This document shows, one piece after another, positions 12,891 to 19,375 of a stretch of 23,305 bases of DNA. Source of the DNA: Actinomycetes bacterium (GTDB lineage Bacteria > Actinomycetota > Thermoleophilia > Solirubrobacterales > 70-9). A program made the translations under genes and the position numbers. The stretch spans positions 1-23,305 of the forward strand of contig JAEZIQ010000099.1 of NCBI GenBank assembly GCA_023436605.1, written 5' to 3'. The notes under the pieces were generated by a model, which saw nothing but the letters and a program-made list of their open reading frames with translations, had not been told where the DNA came from and ran no database searches. The number at the start of each line of letters is the position of its first letter. Within the stretch, counting starts at the first letter, position 1.

Positions 12891-14281
12891 CCTTCCCTCT
12901 CGCACACGCCCTCTCTGCAGGGCAGGACCTCCCGATCCCGGCGTGGCTTTTTGCTTGGGGGGCCTCGATTGTTCTGGTTGTTTCGTTTTTCGCTCTCTCT
13001 GCGGGCTGGCGCCGGGCCCGTTACGAGAGTGATACCTGGCGTCAGGTTACGCCCGGCTTCGGCCGGGTTCTGACCAGCCTTCCGGTCCGCATCCTCTGCG
13101 GAGCGCTCGGGCTCTTCCTGCTCGGGGTTGCGATCTACGCCGGCTTCGAAGGCACCGAAGCGCCGGACCGCAACGTCTCCCTGACCCTGCTGTTCGTGAC
13201 CGCCTGGCTCGGTTTCCCTTTGCTCGGCGTTCTCGTCGGCAACGTCTTTCCTGCCTTCAACCCCTGGAACGCGATCGCCGCCCCGGTCGGCTGGGCCTGG
13301 CGCAGGGTCACCGGCGGTGAACCCGCCCATCTGAAGTACCCCGAGAAGCTCGGCCGCTGGCCGGCGGCTGTCGGGCTCTTCCTGTTCGTCTGGCTGGAGC
13401 TGGTTTACGGCGAAGGCAGCGGCGTCGCGGTCGGGGTTTCACCCGAAGCGGTCGCCCAGGCCGCGGTCTTCTACTCGGTCTACACACTGGTCATGACCGG
13501 CCTTTTCGGTCGCGAAGTGTGGTTCAGAAACGGTGAGATCTTCTCGGTCTACTTCGGCATGTTCGGCTCGCTCGGCAAGTTCGAGGTCCGGGGCCGGGAA
13601 CTCGGACTGCGTCGCTTCCTGTCCGGGGCGACCACCTGGGCGGCGGCGATCCCCGGCTCGGTCGCGCTGGTGATCACTTCGATCGGAACCACGACCTTCG
13701 ATGGCGCCTCCGAGGGAGTCTTCAAGGACGGCATCAGCTGGCTGATCGACCGTTTCGATGACCTTGGTTTCAGTGCTACCGCGGCGGCCAGGACGTCGAG
13801 CACCACCTTCATGCTGGTCAGCGTCGGCATCGTCGCGCTCGTGTACCTGGCCGGAGTGCGTGGCATGGGCACGATCCCCGGGGCACCCGACCGCAAGACG
13901 CTCTGGCAGACCTTCGCCCACGCCCTGATCCCGATCGCCTTCGCCTACCTGCTGGCCCACTACTTCAGCCTTTTCTTCTTCCAGGAGCAGGCCCAGTTCA
14001 CCTACCTGCTTTCCGACCCCCTCGGCACCGGCAACACCGATCTCTTTGGTACCGCCGGCTACGGGATCAATTACAACGCGATCAGCAACGAACTGGTCTG
14101 GTACGTCCAGGTCGGCGCCCTGATCGCCGGACACGTCGCCGGTCTCATCCTCGCCCACGACCGTGCGATCACCATCTGGAAGGACTATCGAACCGCGGCC
14201 CGCTCCCAGTACTGGATGCTCGCCGTAATGGTCGCCTTCACCTGCTTCGGGCTCTTTCTCCTCTCGGTCTCCAACGCCTAG
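12887..14281 (+). CDS. Polytopic membrane protein, 'fenitrothion hydrolase'-like family
   Basis: About 464 residues with nine or ten predicted membrane segments, among them WLFAWGASIVLVVSFFAL, ILCGALGLFLLGVAIYAGF, LLFVTAWLGFPLLGVLVG, WPAAVGLFLFVWLELVY, FMLVSVGIVALVYLAGV, ALIPIAFAYLLAHYFSLFFF, VGALIAGHVAGLILAHD and MLAVMVAFTCFGLFLLSV. The N-terminus AHALSAGQDLPIPAWLFAW is what I recall from actinobacterial proteins labelled fenitrothion hydrolase; the label may not reflect the true role. The first ATG/GTG-type start is GTG 13196, which would delete about 100 coding residues. The only initiator that fits is CTG 12887, overlapping the previous stop as CTGA and preceded by AGAAGG 7 nt away. Conserved-looking NVFPAFNPWN and AHYFSLFFFQEQAQF could line a channel or active site. 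It is coupled to the CADD-like gene. Confidence 0.8.
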   Translation: MTFPLAHALSAGQDLPIPAWLFAWGASIVLVVSFFALSAGWRRARYESDTWRQVTPGFGRVLTSLPVRILCGALGLFLLGVAIYAGFEGTEAPDRNVSLTLLFVTAWLGFPLLGVLVGNVFPAFNPWNAIAAPVGWAWRRVTGGEPAHLKYPEKLGRWPAAVGLFLFVWLELVYGEGSGVAVGVSPEAVAQAAVFYSVYTLVMTGLFGREVWFRNGEIFSVYFGMFGSLGKFEVRGRELGLRRFLSGATTWAAAIPGSVALVITSIGTTTFDGASEGVFKDGISWLIDRFDDLGFSATAAARTSSTTFMLVSVGIVALVYLAGVRGMGTIPGAPDRKTLWQTFAHALIPIAFAYLLAHYFSLFFFQEQAQFTYLLSDPLGTGNTDLFGTAGYGINYNAISNELVWYVQVGALIAGHVAGLILAHDRAITIWKDYRTAARSQYWMLAVMVAFTCFGLFLLSVSNA

Positions 14282-14356
14282 CTCGGGCACCCGCTGAGGG
14301 TTCGAGGTAACCGTTCATTCGTCCACCTGAACGTGGCCGTGACAGATGATGGGCTG

Positions 14357-14362
14357 TAGCGT
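14357..14362 (+). promoter_or_regulatory. Possible -10 box (TAGCGT) for the small secreted protein gene
   Basis: TAGCGT would start transcription about three bases before the ATG at 14372, giving a nearly leaderless message. An overlapping TAGGTT at 14362-14367 is an alternative. Confidence 0.25.
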
Positions 14363-14371
14363 AGGTTGGGT

Positions 14372-14698
14372 ATGAGGCTCTTTTCGGTACTTCTGGTCGC
14401 TCTGGTTGCGGCGTTGGTGATTTCGGGCCCAGTCCCTGCTTCGGAGGGCAAGTCGGGTTCGGGTCAGGCCCGGGCCAAGATCTGCCCCAAGGCGAAGTCT
14501 GGTTGGGATGCGAGGAAGCTGATTGGGAAGCGGCTTGGCAAGGCGACACTGATCGCCGCTAAGCGCGGTTGTTCGATTCGGGTTCTTCGCATCAATGGTG
14601 AGGACCAGGCCGGCACCGACGACTACGTGACCTCCCGGATCAATGTTGCGATCCGGGGCGAGAAGCGAAGGGTCGTCCGGATCCTCGGTATCGGCTGA
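14372..14698 (+). CDS. Small secreted protein resembling the I78 / potato-inhibitor-I-like family
   Basis: 108 residues with a clear Sec signal peptide (MRLFSVLLVALVAALVISGPVPAS, cleavage near residue 24). The mature domain WDARKLIGKRLGKATLIAAKRGCSIRVLRINGEDQAGTDDYVTSRINVAIRGEKRRVVRI has the shape of I78-type peptidase-inhibitor proteins: a helix with GKxLxxA, a strand with R(V/I)LR, and the D-Y-x-x-x-R-I-N-V strand. Cys38 and Cys67 could form a disulfide. Inhibitor activity is inferred from the fold only. A TTG at 14366 would add two residues; ATG 14372 gives the standard signal-peptide start. It is monocistronic, convergent with the TetR gene 21 bases away. Confidence 0.75.
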   Translation: MRLFSVLLVALVAALVISGPVPASEGKSGSGQARAKICPKAKSGWDARKLIGKRLGKATLIAAKRGCSIRVLRINGEDQAGTDDYVTSRINVAIRGEKRRVVRILGIG

Positions 14699-14719
14699 AA
14701 CTGGCGCCTGGCAACCGGG

Positions 14720-15322
14720 CTAGAGGATGCCGAGGATTACCCGGGCCGCTGCACTTGCGGTCTTCTCGGGATTCTTGCCCTTGAGCAGCTGCGTTTGCTG
14801 GTTGACCCCGGTGGCGAGTGACTCGACCGCTGTGATCGTGTCGGCGGGGGAAAGTGGCGGAGAGATTTCGCCAGCTTCGATCGCGATGTCGAGGTCGTTG
14901 CGGAGCACTGTGGTCCAGCGCCCCCAGGTTTCCGCGATCGCCTCGCGCACCGGACCGGGGCGTCCGTCGAACTCGGTCGAGACCGACGTCATCAGGCAGC
15001 CACCCCGAAACGGGCTGCTGGCCGAGTAGGCGTACCAGGCGTCGAGGCAGCCCAGCAAACGTTCCCGGCCCGGGTTCAGTTCGGCGTTCGGCGCCCAGAT
15101 CTTCTCGGTGAAGTCTCTGGCGCCGAACTCGACCACCTCGATCTGGAGTTGCTCCTTGCTCTTGAAATGCCCGGCCACGCCGGCTTTGCTCATCCCGAGA
15201 GATGAGGCGAGCGAGCCGATCGAGATCCCTTCCAGACCGATCTCGGATGCGCCTTCGGCGGCCTCGCGCACGATCAGGTCATGCGTGTTCGCAGCTTCGG
15301 CTCTTGACCGGCGTGGACTCAC
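14720..15322 (-). CDS. TetR/AcrR family transcriptional regulator
   Basis: A 200-residue repressor-type protein. Residues about 8-60 form the TetR DNA-binding domain (HDLIVREAAEGASEIGLEGISIGSLASSLGMSKAGVAGHFKSKEQL, HTH at about 33-54). The C-terminal part (ARDFTEKIWAP, WYAYSASSPFRGGCLMTSVSTEFDGRPGPVREAI) is the ligand/dimer domain of the subgroup with the 'F.GGC.l' motif. The GTG start at 15322 lies six bases after a near-consensus TATAGT. It sits 33 bases downstream of the MBL-fold hydrolase gene on the same strand; the operator in that gene's promoter makes the hydrolase a likely target. The inducing ligand is unknown. Confidence 0.92.
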   Translation of the reverse strand: MSPRRSRAEAANTHDLIVREAAEGASEIGLEGISIGSLASSLGMSKAGVAGHFKSKEQLQIEVVEFGARDFTEKIWAPNAELNPGRERLLGCLDAWYAYSASSPFRGGCLMTSVSTEFDGRPGPVREAIAETWGRWTTVLRNDLDIAIEAGEISPPLSPADTITAVESLATGVNQQTQLLKGKNPEKTASAAARVILGIL

Positions 15323-15328
15323 AGGCTG

Positions 15329-15334
15329 ACTATA
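15329..15334 (-). promoter_or_regulatory. Putative -10 box (TATAGT) of leaderless tetR-type gene
   Basis: On the minus strand TATAGT (five of six consensus bases) is followed by CAGCCT and the GTG at 15322. The gene thus appears to have its own leaderless promoter in addition to read-through from the upstream hydrolase gene. Confidence 0.5.
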
Positions 15335-15355
15335 GATCGCAAACCTGATCCAAAC

Positions 15356-16150
15356 TCAGATGAGATCGAGAACGTCACCCTCGGCCATCACCATCAGCTC
15401 GGGTTCTCCTACGCCATCGAGCGAGTTCTCAAGGCGGCCGATGATGTTCTCCGTCTGTGAGTAGAGCGGCGGCTCGTGGATGCCGTCATAGTGGATCGGC
15501 ACCAGGCGCTTGGCGCCGAGGATCCGGGCCGCGGCAACAGCTTGTTCGGGGCTGAGCGACGCTTCGATTCCGCTGGCCGGCTGACGATGAGGGAACGAGG
15601 TGAGGGCACCGTTCACCGGAAGAAAGGCAGCGTCGAAGGGTCCGAGGCGCATCTGGATAAGCCACCACGAGCCGTGGAAGAGGGTGTCACCCGCGTGGAT
15701 GATCCGCTTGCCGTCGGCCTCGATCACCCAGGAGATCTGGGGGTCGCCGAAGCCATCGACGGCTGGTACCGCTGTCGCCACGAATGGGCCGGTCTCGACC
15801 GTTTCCCAGTTCTCCATCAGCACCTGATCCACGTCCGCTTCGGCCAATTCCATTTCGGCCACCGCGACGCCACCGGTCTCGAGCGGTTCCCCTTCCATGA
15901 TCGCGGGACGGTGAAGCGAACCACCGTCGGACAGGGCCTGGGTGATCGCCGAGGCATCGGTGTGGTCGGTATGGAGGTGGGTGACGAAAGCGGCCAGCGA
16001 GCCGCCGGGATTCTCGGTCGGGAGAAGGGGAGTGCGGGGCGGGCCGATGTACGGCTCGATCGACTTCCAGCCGAGAATGTGGTCGACCACCACACTCGAT
16101 CCCTGCGATTCGACCTCGATCCCGGCCCAACCAAGTCTTCTGATCCGCAT
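15356..16150 (-). CDS. Metallo-beta-lactamase fold metal-dependent hydrolase (UlaG-like)
   Basis: A 264-residue cytoplasmic hydrolase of the UlaG/YtkL-like branch. Seen: start MRIRRLGWAGIEVESQGSSVVVDH, metal motif HLHTDH (His58, His60, Asp62, His63), the bridging Asp155 in IIHAGDTLFHG and His220 in LVPIHYDG. The third metal His, usually in a 'PA.HG' motif, is Asp132 (VPAVDGFGD), which is unusual and could alter one metal site. The ATG at 16150 is preceded by AAAGGG; the frame stays open to 16246, but the extra 32 residues look like leader sequence. It is regulated from a promoter at 16235-16263 that contains a TetR-type palindrome. The substrate is unknown. Confidence 0.87.
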   Translation of the reverse strand: MRIRRLGWAGIEVESQGSSVVVDHILGWKSIEPYIGPPRTPLLPTENPGGSLAAFVTHLHTDHTDASAITQALSDGGSLHRPAIMEGEPLETGGVAVAEMELAEADVDQVLMENWETVETGPFVATAVPAVDGFGDPQISWVIEADGKRIIHAGDTLFHGSWWLIQMRLGPFDAAFLPVNGALTSFPHRQPASGIEASLSPEQAVAAARILGAKRLVPIHYDGIHEPPLYSQTENIIGRLENSLDGVGEPELMVMAEGDVLDLI

Positions 16151-16234
16151 GTGTTCCCTTTCGTCCCCCGGCTGGCCGGGCATTCGATTGAAGTTGGTGG
16201 ATGCCGGGAGATCCCGGTCAACATCCGCACCGAA

Positions 16235-16263
16235 TAAATAGCACACGATCGTTCGTATGTAAA
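16235..16263 (-). promoter_or_regulatory. Promoter of the MBL-fold hydrolase gene (TTTACA-N17-TATTTA)
   Basis: Minus-strand TTTACA (16263-16258, five of six to TTGACA) and TATTTA (16240-16235) are separated by exactly 17 bases. Transcription would begin near 16228, leaving a leader of about 78 nt with an AAAGGG ribosome site before the ATG at 16150. Confidence 0.55.
16242..16259. promoter_or_regulatory. 18-bp TetR-type operator palindrome
   Basis: CACACGATCGTTCGTATG is symmetrical at 14 of 18 positions (pattern CAyACGAnCGnTCGTrTG). It lies almost entirely within the -35/-10 spacer of the hydrolase promoter, an ideal place for a repressor. The TetR-type gene downstream in the same unit is the obvious candidate to bind it. 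Confidence 0.55.
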
Positions 16264-16298
16264 GAAGCGCGTAGAAGGGCCCGGCCTGGTGGCGTCCC

Positions 16299-16304
16299 TA
16301 TGCT
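16299..16304 (+). promoter_or_regulatory. Putative -10 box (TATGCT) of leaderless moaB-moaE-moaA operon
   Basis: TATGCT, six bases (GCGGCT), then the ATG at 16311. No Shine-Dalgarno is near this ATG, in contrast to the GGGGAGG before moaE. Confidence 0.45.
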
Positions 16305-16310
16305 GCGGCT

Positions 16311-16826
16311 ATGGGTTCTTCCGTCTCCCCGGCCGAAGTTTCCGTGGTGGTTTTCACGGTTTCCGATCGCTCTGCGCTGGGAGAAAGGGAGGACCGATCC
16401 GGGCCGGCGGCCGCTGGGGCACTCCGCACAGCCGGATTCGAATCGATCAGCGCGGCAGTGATCACCGATGGCCGGGAGGTCGTCGAGAGCGCGCTCGTTG
16501 ACGCCATCGAGGCGGAGGCGGACCTGATCCTTACCCTCGGGGGAACCGGGGTCGGGCCGCGGGACGAAACCCCGGAAGGAACCAGGCCGTTGATCGAGCA
16601 GGACCTGCCCGGGGTCGCGGAAGGACTGAGGGCTGACGGGGCGGCGAAGGTGCCGACCGCAGTGCTCTCCCGCGGGCTCGCCGGAATCAGTCGTCCCTCT
16701 GGGTCCGGCCATCGCTCGGTGATCGTCAACCTGCCGGGCTCGACCGGCGGAGCGCGGGACGGAGTCGAGTACCTGGCTCCGATCCTGCCGCACCTGATCG
16801 ACCAGCTCCGGGGAGGCGATCACTGA
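16311..16826 (+). CDS. moaB: MogA/MoaB family molybdenum cofactor biosynthesis protein
   Basis: A 171-residue protein of the MoaB/Mog family. Mog-type members activate molybdopterin by adenylating it before Mo insertion by MoeA; no separate mog gene is visible, so this one probably does that job. Seen: VVVFTVSDRSALGEREDRSGPAAAGAL (start of the domain), the nucleotide/pterin loop LTLGGTGVGPRDETPEGT, SRGLAGI and VNLPGSTGGARDG. First gene of moaB-moaE-moaA; its TGA overlaps the next ATG as TGATG (16824-16828). Confidence 0.93.
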   Translation: MGSSVSPAEVSVVVFTVSDRSALGEREDRSGPAAAGALRTAGFESISAAVITDGREVVESALVDAIEAEADLILTLGGTGVGPRDETPEGTRPLIEQDLPGVAEGLRADGAAKVPTAVLSRGLAGISRPSGSGHRSVIVNLPGSTGGARDGVEYLAPILPHLIDQLRGGDH

Positions 16827-17266
16827 TGGCCGAGGAAGCGGAACTGGAGGCCTTGCGCCTGGTCCGGATCAGTCCCGAACCTCTTGACCTGGGTCAACAT
16901 CTCGAGAACGTCTCGGGGCCCGGGTTCGGCGCCGTGGTCACCTTCATCGGCCAGATCCGGGATCACGACCCCGACGCGTCGGGTCAGGTCGAACGGCTCG
17001 AGTACGAGGCCCATCCCGACGCCGAGGCAATCCTCACCAGGATCGTGGCCGAGGTTGAGGCGGACGGGATCAGGGTTGCGGTGAGCCACCGGACCGGGTC
17101 CGTAGAAGTGGGAGAACCGGCACTGATCGCATGCGTCGCTTCCGCCCACCGGGACCAGGCTTACGAGGCAAGTCGGGAATTGATCGAGCGGATCAAGGCC
17201 GAGGTTCCGATCTGGAAGCGCCAGGTCGTCACCGAGGGGACCCACAACTGGCAGGGACTCAGATGA
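16826..17266 (+). CDS. moaE: Molybdopterin synthase catalytic subunit MoaE
   Basis: 146 residues. MoaE is the large subunit of molybdopterin synthase; with thiocarboxylated MoaD it puts two sulfurs into cyclic pyranopterin monophosphate. Seen: GAVVTFIGQIRDHD, LEYEAHPDAEAIL, VAVSHRTGSVEVGEPALIACVASAHRDQAYEA and IKAEVPIWKRQVVTEGTHNW, containing the conserved HR, the second HRDxAYEA block and the catalytic lysines of KxxVPIWK. There is a good GGGGAGG site before the ATG. It overlaps moaA by ATGA at 17263-17266. The partner gene moaD is on the opposite strand, just past moaA. Confidence 0.95.
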   Translation: MAEEAELEALRLVRISPEPLDLGQHLENVSGPGFGAVVTFIGQIRDHDPDASGQVERLEYEAHPDAEAILTRIVAEVEADGIRVAVSHRTGSVEVGEPALIACVASAHRDQAYEASRELIERIKAEVPIWKRQVVTEGTHNWQGLR

Positions 17267-18276
17267 GCGGCCTGGTCGACAGCTTCGGCCGGGTCCACCG
17301 GGACCTGCGGATCTCGCTGACCGACAAGTGCTCTCTTCGCTGCACTTACTGCATGCCCGAAGAGGGGGTGCCGTGGATTCCGAAACAGTCGGTGCTCTCG
17401 GTGGATGAGATCGAGAGGGTGACCAGGATCGCGGCGGCGGAGGGGATCGAGACCGTGCGGTTGACCGGTGGTGAACCGCTGATCAGTCCGAACCTGATCG
17501 AGATCGTCCGCCGAATCGCGGCGATCGAGGGTCCGGAAGGGCGACTCGAGGTGGCGATGACCACCAACGGCATCCGCCTGCCGGAATTCATACCCGGACT
17601 CGAGGAGGCCGGGCTTTCGCGGCTCAACATCAGCATCGACACACTCGACCCGGACCGGTTCTTCGAGCTGACCCGGCGCGACCGGCTGATCGATGTGCTC
17701 GCCGGAATCGAGGCGGCCCGCCGCTCCAGGCTCCGGCCCCTCAAGCTCAACGCGGTAGTGATGCGCGGCGTCAACGAGGACGAGGTAGTCGACCTGGTCG
17801 AATTCGCGATTGAACATGACGCCCAGATGCGCTTCATCGAGCACATGCCGCTCGACATCGGCCACACCTGGGACCGGGGAGAGATGGTGCCCCGCGAGGA
17901 GATCCTGGCGGCACTGTTGCGGCGCTTCGATCTCACGCCGCTGCCGGGACGGGGCGGTGCCCCGGCGGAGGTCTTCGAGATCCGGGGAAGCCACCTGGCC
18001 GACGGCAGCCCGGCGACCGTCGGCGTGATCGCCTCGGTCACGGCCCCATTCTGCGCCAGTTGCGACCGGCTGCGGCTGACCGCTGACGGTCAGCTCCGTA
18101 ACTGCCTCTTCGCCCGGGAGGAACTTGATATCCGCTCGGCGCTGCGAGGCGGGGCGAGCGACGAGGCGATCGGCGACATCTTCAAGGCAGGGGTCGCCGG
18201 CAAACGCGCCGGCCACGGGATCGACCGCCCGGATTTCGTTCAGCCCGACCGCGGTATGAACGCAATCGGGGGCTGA
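17263..18276 (+). CDS. moaA: GTP 3',8-cyclase MoaA (radical SAM)
   Basis: 337 residues. Radical-SAM enzyme that starts molybdenum-cofactor synthesis by converting GTP to 3',8-cyclo-7,8-dihydro-GTP. Seen: the N-terminal cluster motif Cys23-x3-Cys27-x2-Cys30 (KCSLRCTYC), VRLTGGEPLI, the C-terminal second cluster Cys264, Cys267 and Cys281 (FCASCDRLRLTADGQLRNC), and the C-terminal Gly-Gly (NAIGG) needed for activity. A longer open frame reaches 17131, but the ATG at 17263 forms the ATGA joint with moaE and gives the normal N-terminus. The gene ends exactly where convergent moaD ends, the two stop codons making TGATCA. Confidence 0.97.
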   Translation: MSGLVDSFGRVHRDLRISLTDKCSLRCTYCMPEEGVPWIPKQSVLSVDEIERVTRIAAAEGIETVRLTGGEPLISPNLIEIVRRIAAIEGPEGRLEVAMTTNGIRLPEFIPGLEEAGLSRLNISIDTLDPDRFFELTRRDRLIDVLAGIEAARRSRLRPLKLNAVVMRGVNEDEVVDLVEFAIEHDAQMRFIEHMPLDIGHTWDRGEMVPREEILAALLRRFDLTPLPGRGGAPAEVFEIRGSHLADGSPATVGVIASVTAPFCASCDRLRLTADGQLRNCLFAREELDIRSALRGGASDEAIGDIFKAGVAGKRAGHGIDRPDFVQPDRGMNAIGG

Positions 18277-18522
18277 TCAGCCGCCGGCAAACGGTGGCAG
18301 CACGTCGACCCGGCAGCCGGCTGGCAGGGCTGTCTCGGGCGAGCGATGGTGTTCGCCATCGACGAAAAAGGAGCACTGATCGAGAACTTCCCGGAGTCGT
18401 GGGTCGCCGCCCGCCAGTTCGGTGACCAGCCCGGCGAGATCGGATGCTCCTTCGACCACGGTTTCGGTGCGACCGAAGGCCTCGGCCGCGCCGGCAAACA
18501 GCCTGACCGTGACCTGGTTCAA
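18277..18522 (-). CDS. moaD: Molybdopterin synthase sulfur carrier MoaD
   Basis: 81-residue ubiquitin-like sulfur carrier. Seen: MNQVTVRLFAGAAEAFGRTE at the N-terminus, the FFVDGEHHRSPETALPAGCRVDVLPPFAGG C-terminal half, and the terminal Gly-Gly that is adenylated and thiocarboxylated before sulfur transfer in MoaE. The start is TTG at 18522, overlapping the preceding stop as TTGA; there is no ATG or GTG near enough. It is the last gene of the five-gene operon moeA-moaC-mobA-DUF6457-moaD. No moeB-type activating enzyme is in the window. Confidence 0.92.
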   Translation of the reverse strand: MNQVTVRLFAGAAEAFGRTETVVEGASDLAGLVTELAGGDPRLREVLDQCSFFVDGEHHRSPETALPAGCRVDVLPPFAGG

Positions 18523-18797
18523 AGGACCTGCTGTTCCTTCGCCAACTGGGTCAATTCTGCTTGAAGCTCCGGGAACCGGGTCTCGAACTCATCGGCTGGC
18601 AGCCTGCCGAGCGCCAGACCAAGGGCAAAGGTGGTCAGCGGGGCCGCGGGCCGGGCGACCTCGTGGGCGACGTCCCGGGTCAGATCCAGCACCGCACCGA
18701 TGTCGATGTCCTCTTCGATGCCGAGCCGGTCAGCAAGCAATTCCATCCATCCGTCCAGAGCCTCGGGTGGAAGGTGACGAGGTTGGGGCTCACTCAT
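18519..18797 (-). CDS. DUF6457 domain protein, molybdenum cofactor operon
   Basis: A 92-residue helical protein. The central LLDLTRDVAHEVARPAAPLTTFALGLALG-like block (here VLDLTRDVAHEVARPAAPLTTFALGLALG, residues about 36-64) is what I recall as the DUF6457 signature, a domain found beside or fused to MobA-type transferases in actinobacteria. No enzymatic function is known to me; a role as a MobA partner or in cofactor handover is a guess from linkage. It is joined to mobA by ATGA (18794-18797) and to moaD by TTGA (18519-18522). Confidence 0.85.
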   Translation of the reverse strand: MSEPQPRHLPPEALDGWMELLADRLGIEEDIDIGAVLDLTRDVAHEVARPAAPLTTFALGLALGRLPADEFETRFPELQAELTQLAKEQQVL

Positions 18798-19375
18798 TTG
18801 ACTTCCTTTCCGCCGGTGGCGGCTTGGAGTTCTTCCGGGGTATCGATGTCACGGGCGAGTCCTTCCGGGTCCTGCACCTCGCGCAGTTTCAGGTCGGCGA
18901 ACAGGGTTCGGAGGGAGACACCCTGAGTGTCGCCGATCCGCTCAAGGGCAGCTTCGATCGACGCTCGGCGGTAGATCCCGGCGAGCCACTGGACCCGGGA
19001 GTCGGTCAGGGTGACCAGGCCGTCGAAGTCCGGGGAGAGGTGATGGAACGATTCGGCCAGTAGGTGGCAAAGCAACCTGGCGTGGGGGAGGTCGCAGGCC
19101 AGCAGCATGATCCATTCGGACTCGACTTCCGGCAGGGCGGCGGCCAGGCCCGCGACCGGTCCGCCGAAAGCCGGTTCCTCCCGGACCGAGGTCGCACCTT
19201 TCGCCTCGATGTCGCCGGCCACGAAGGCCGACTCGCAGCCGACCGAAAGTGCGCCCTCGACGACGATCTCGATCAGACGCTTGCCGCCGAGTCGGATCTC
19301 GCCTTTTTCGATGCCGCCGAGCCGGGACCCGCGGCCACCGGCCAGGACGATTGCGGTTGTCGGCTCCGGAATCAG
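18794..19375 (-). CDS. mobA: Molybdenum cofactor guanylyltransferase MobA
   Basis: About 193 residues. MobA transfers GMP from GTP to Mo-molybdopterin, making the MGD form used by DMSO-reductase-family enzymes such as the one at the right end of the window. Seen: N-terminal TTAIVLAGGRGSRLGGIEKGEIRLGGKRLI (nucleotide loop), LLACDLPHARL with the metal-binding Asp95, VQWLAGIYRR, VSLRTLFADLKLREV and DIDTPEEL. The frame is open to 19642, but the Arg-rich extension overlaps moaC and is spurious. No ATG, GTG or TTG lies between it and the domain. The CTG at 19375 overlaps the moaC stop as CTGA and has GAGG five bases upstream, so I take CTG as the start. Confidence 0.88.
   Translation of the reverse strand: MIPEPTTAIVLAGGRGSRLGGIEKGEIRLGGKRLIEIVVEGALSVGCESAFVAGDIEAKGATSVREEPAFGGPVAGLAAALPEVESEWIMLLACDLPHARLLCHLLAESFHHLSPDFDGLVTLTDSRVQWLAGIYRRASIEAALERIGDTQGVSLRTLFADLKLREVQDPEGLARDIDTPEELQAATGGKEVK

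Noticed and set aside
13439..14290. Minus-strand open frame of about 280 codons opposite the polytopic membrane protein
   Set aside because: The plus strand encodes well-formed membrane helices; the opposite frame is Asp/Gly/Glu low-complexity.
16151..16310. Moco-sensing riboswitch upstream of moaB
   Set aside because: The gap is taken up by the hydrolase promoter/operator and a leaderless-type -10 box right at moaB; there is no room for a structured leader on the moaB side.
17161..18216. Long minus-strand open frame (about 350 codons) opposite moaA
   Set aside because: It lies fully antisense to a clear moaA, has Arg/Asp/Gly-rich composition and no family resemblance; such frames are expected in high-GC genes with strong third-position bias.
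18271..18282. Perfect 12-bp palindrome GGCTGATCAGCC at the moaA/moaD convergence as a terminator
   Set aside because: It contains both stop codons, has no loop and no T-tract; the symmetry largely follows from two TGA stops meeting head-on.
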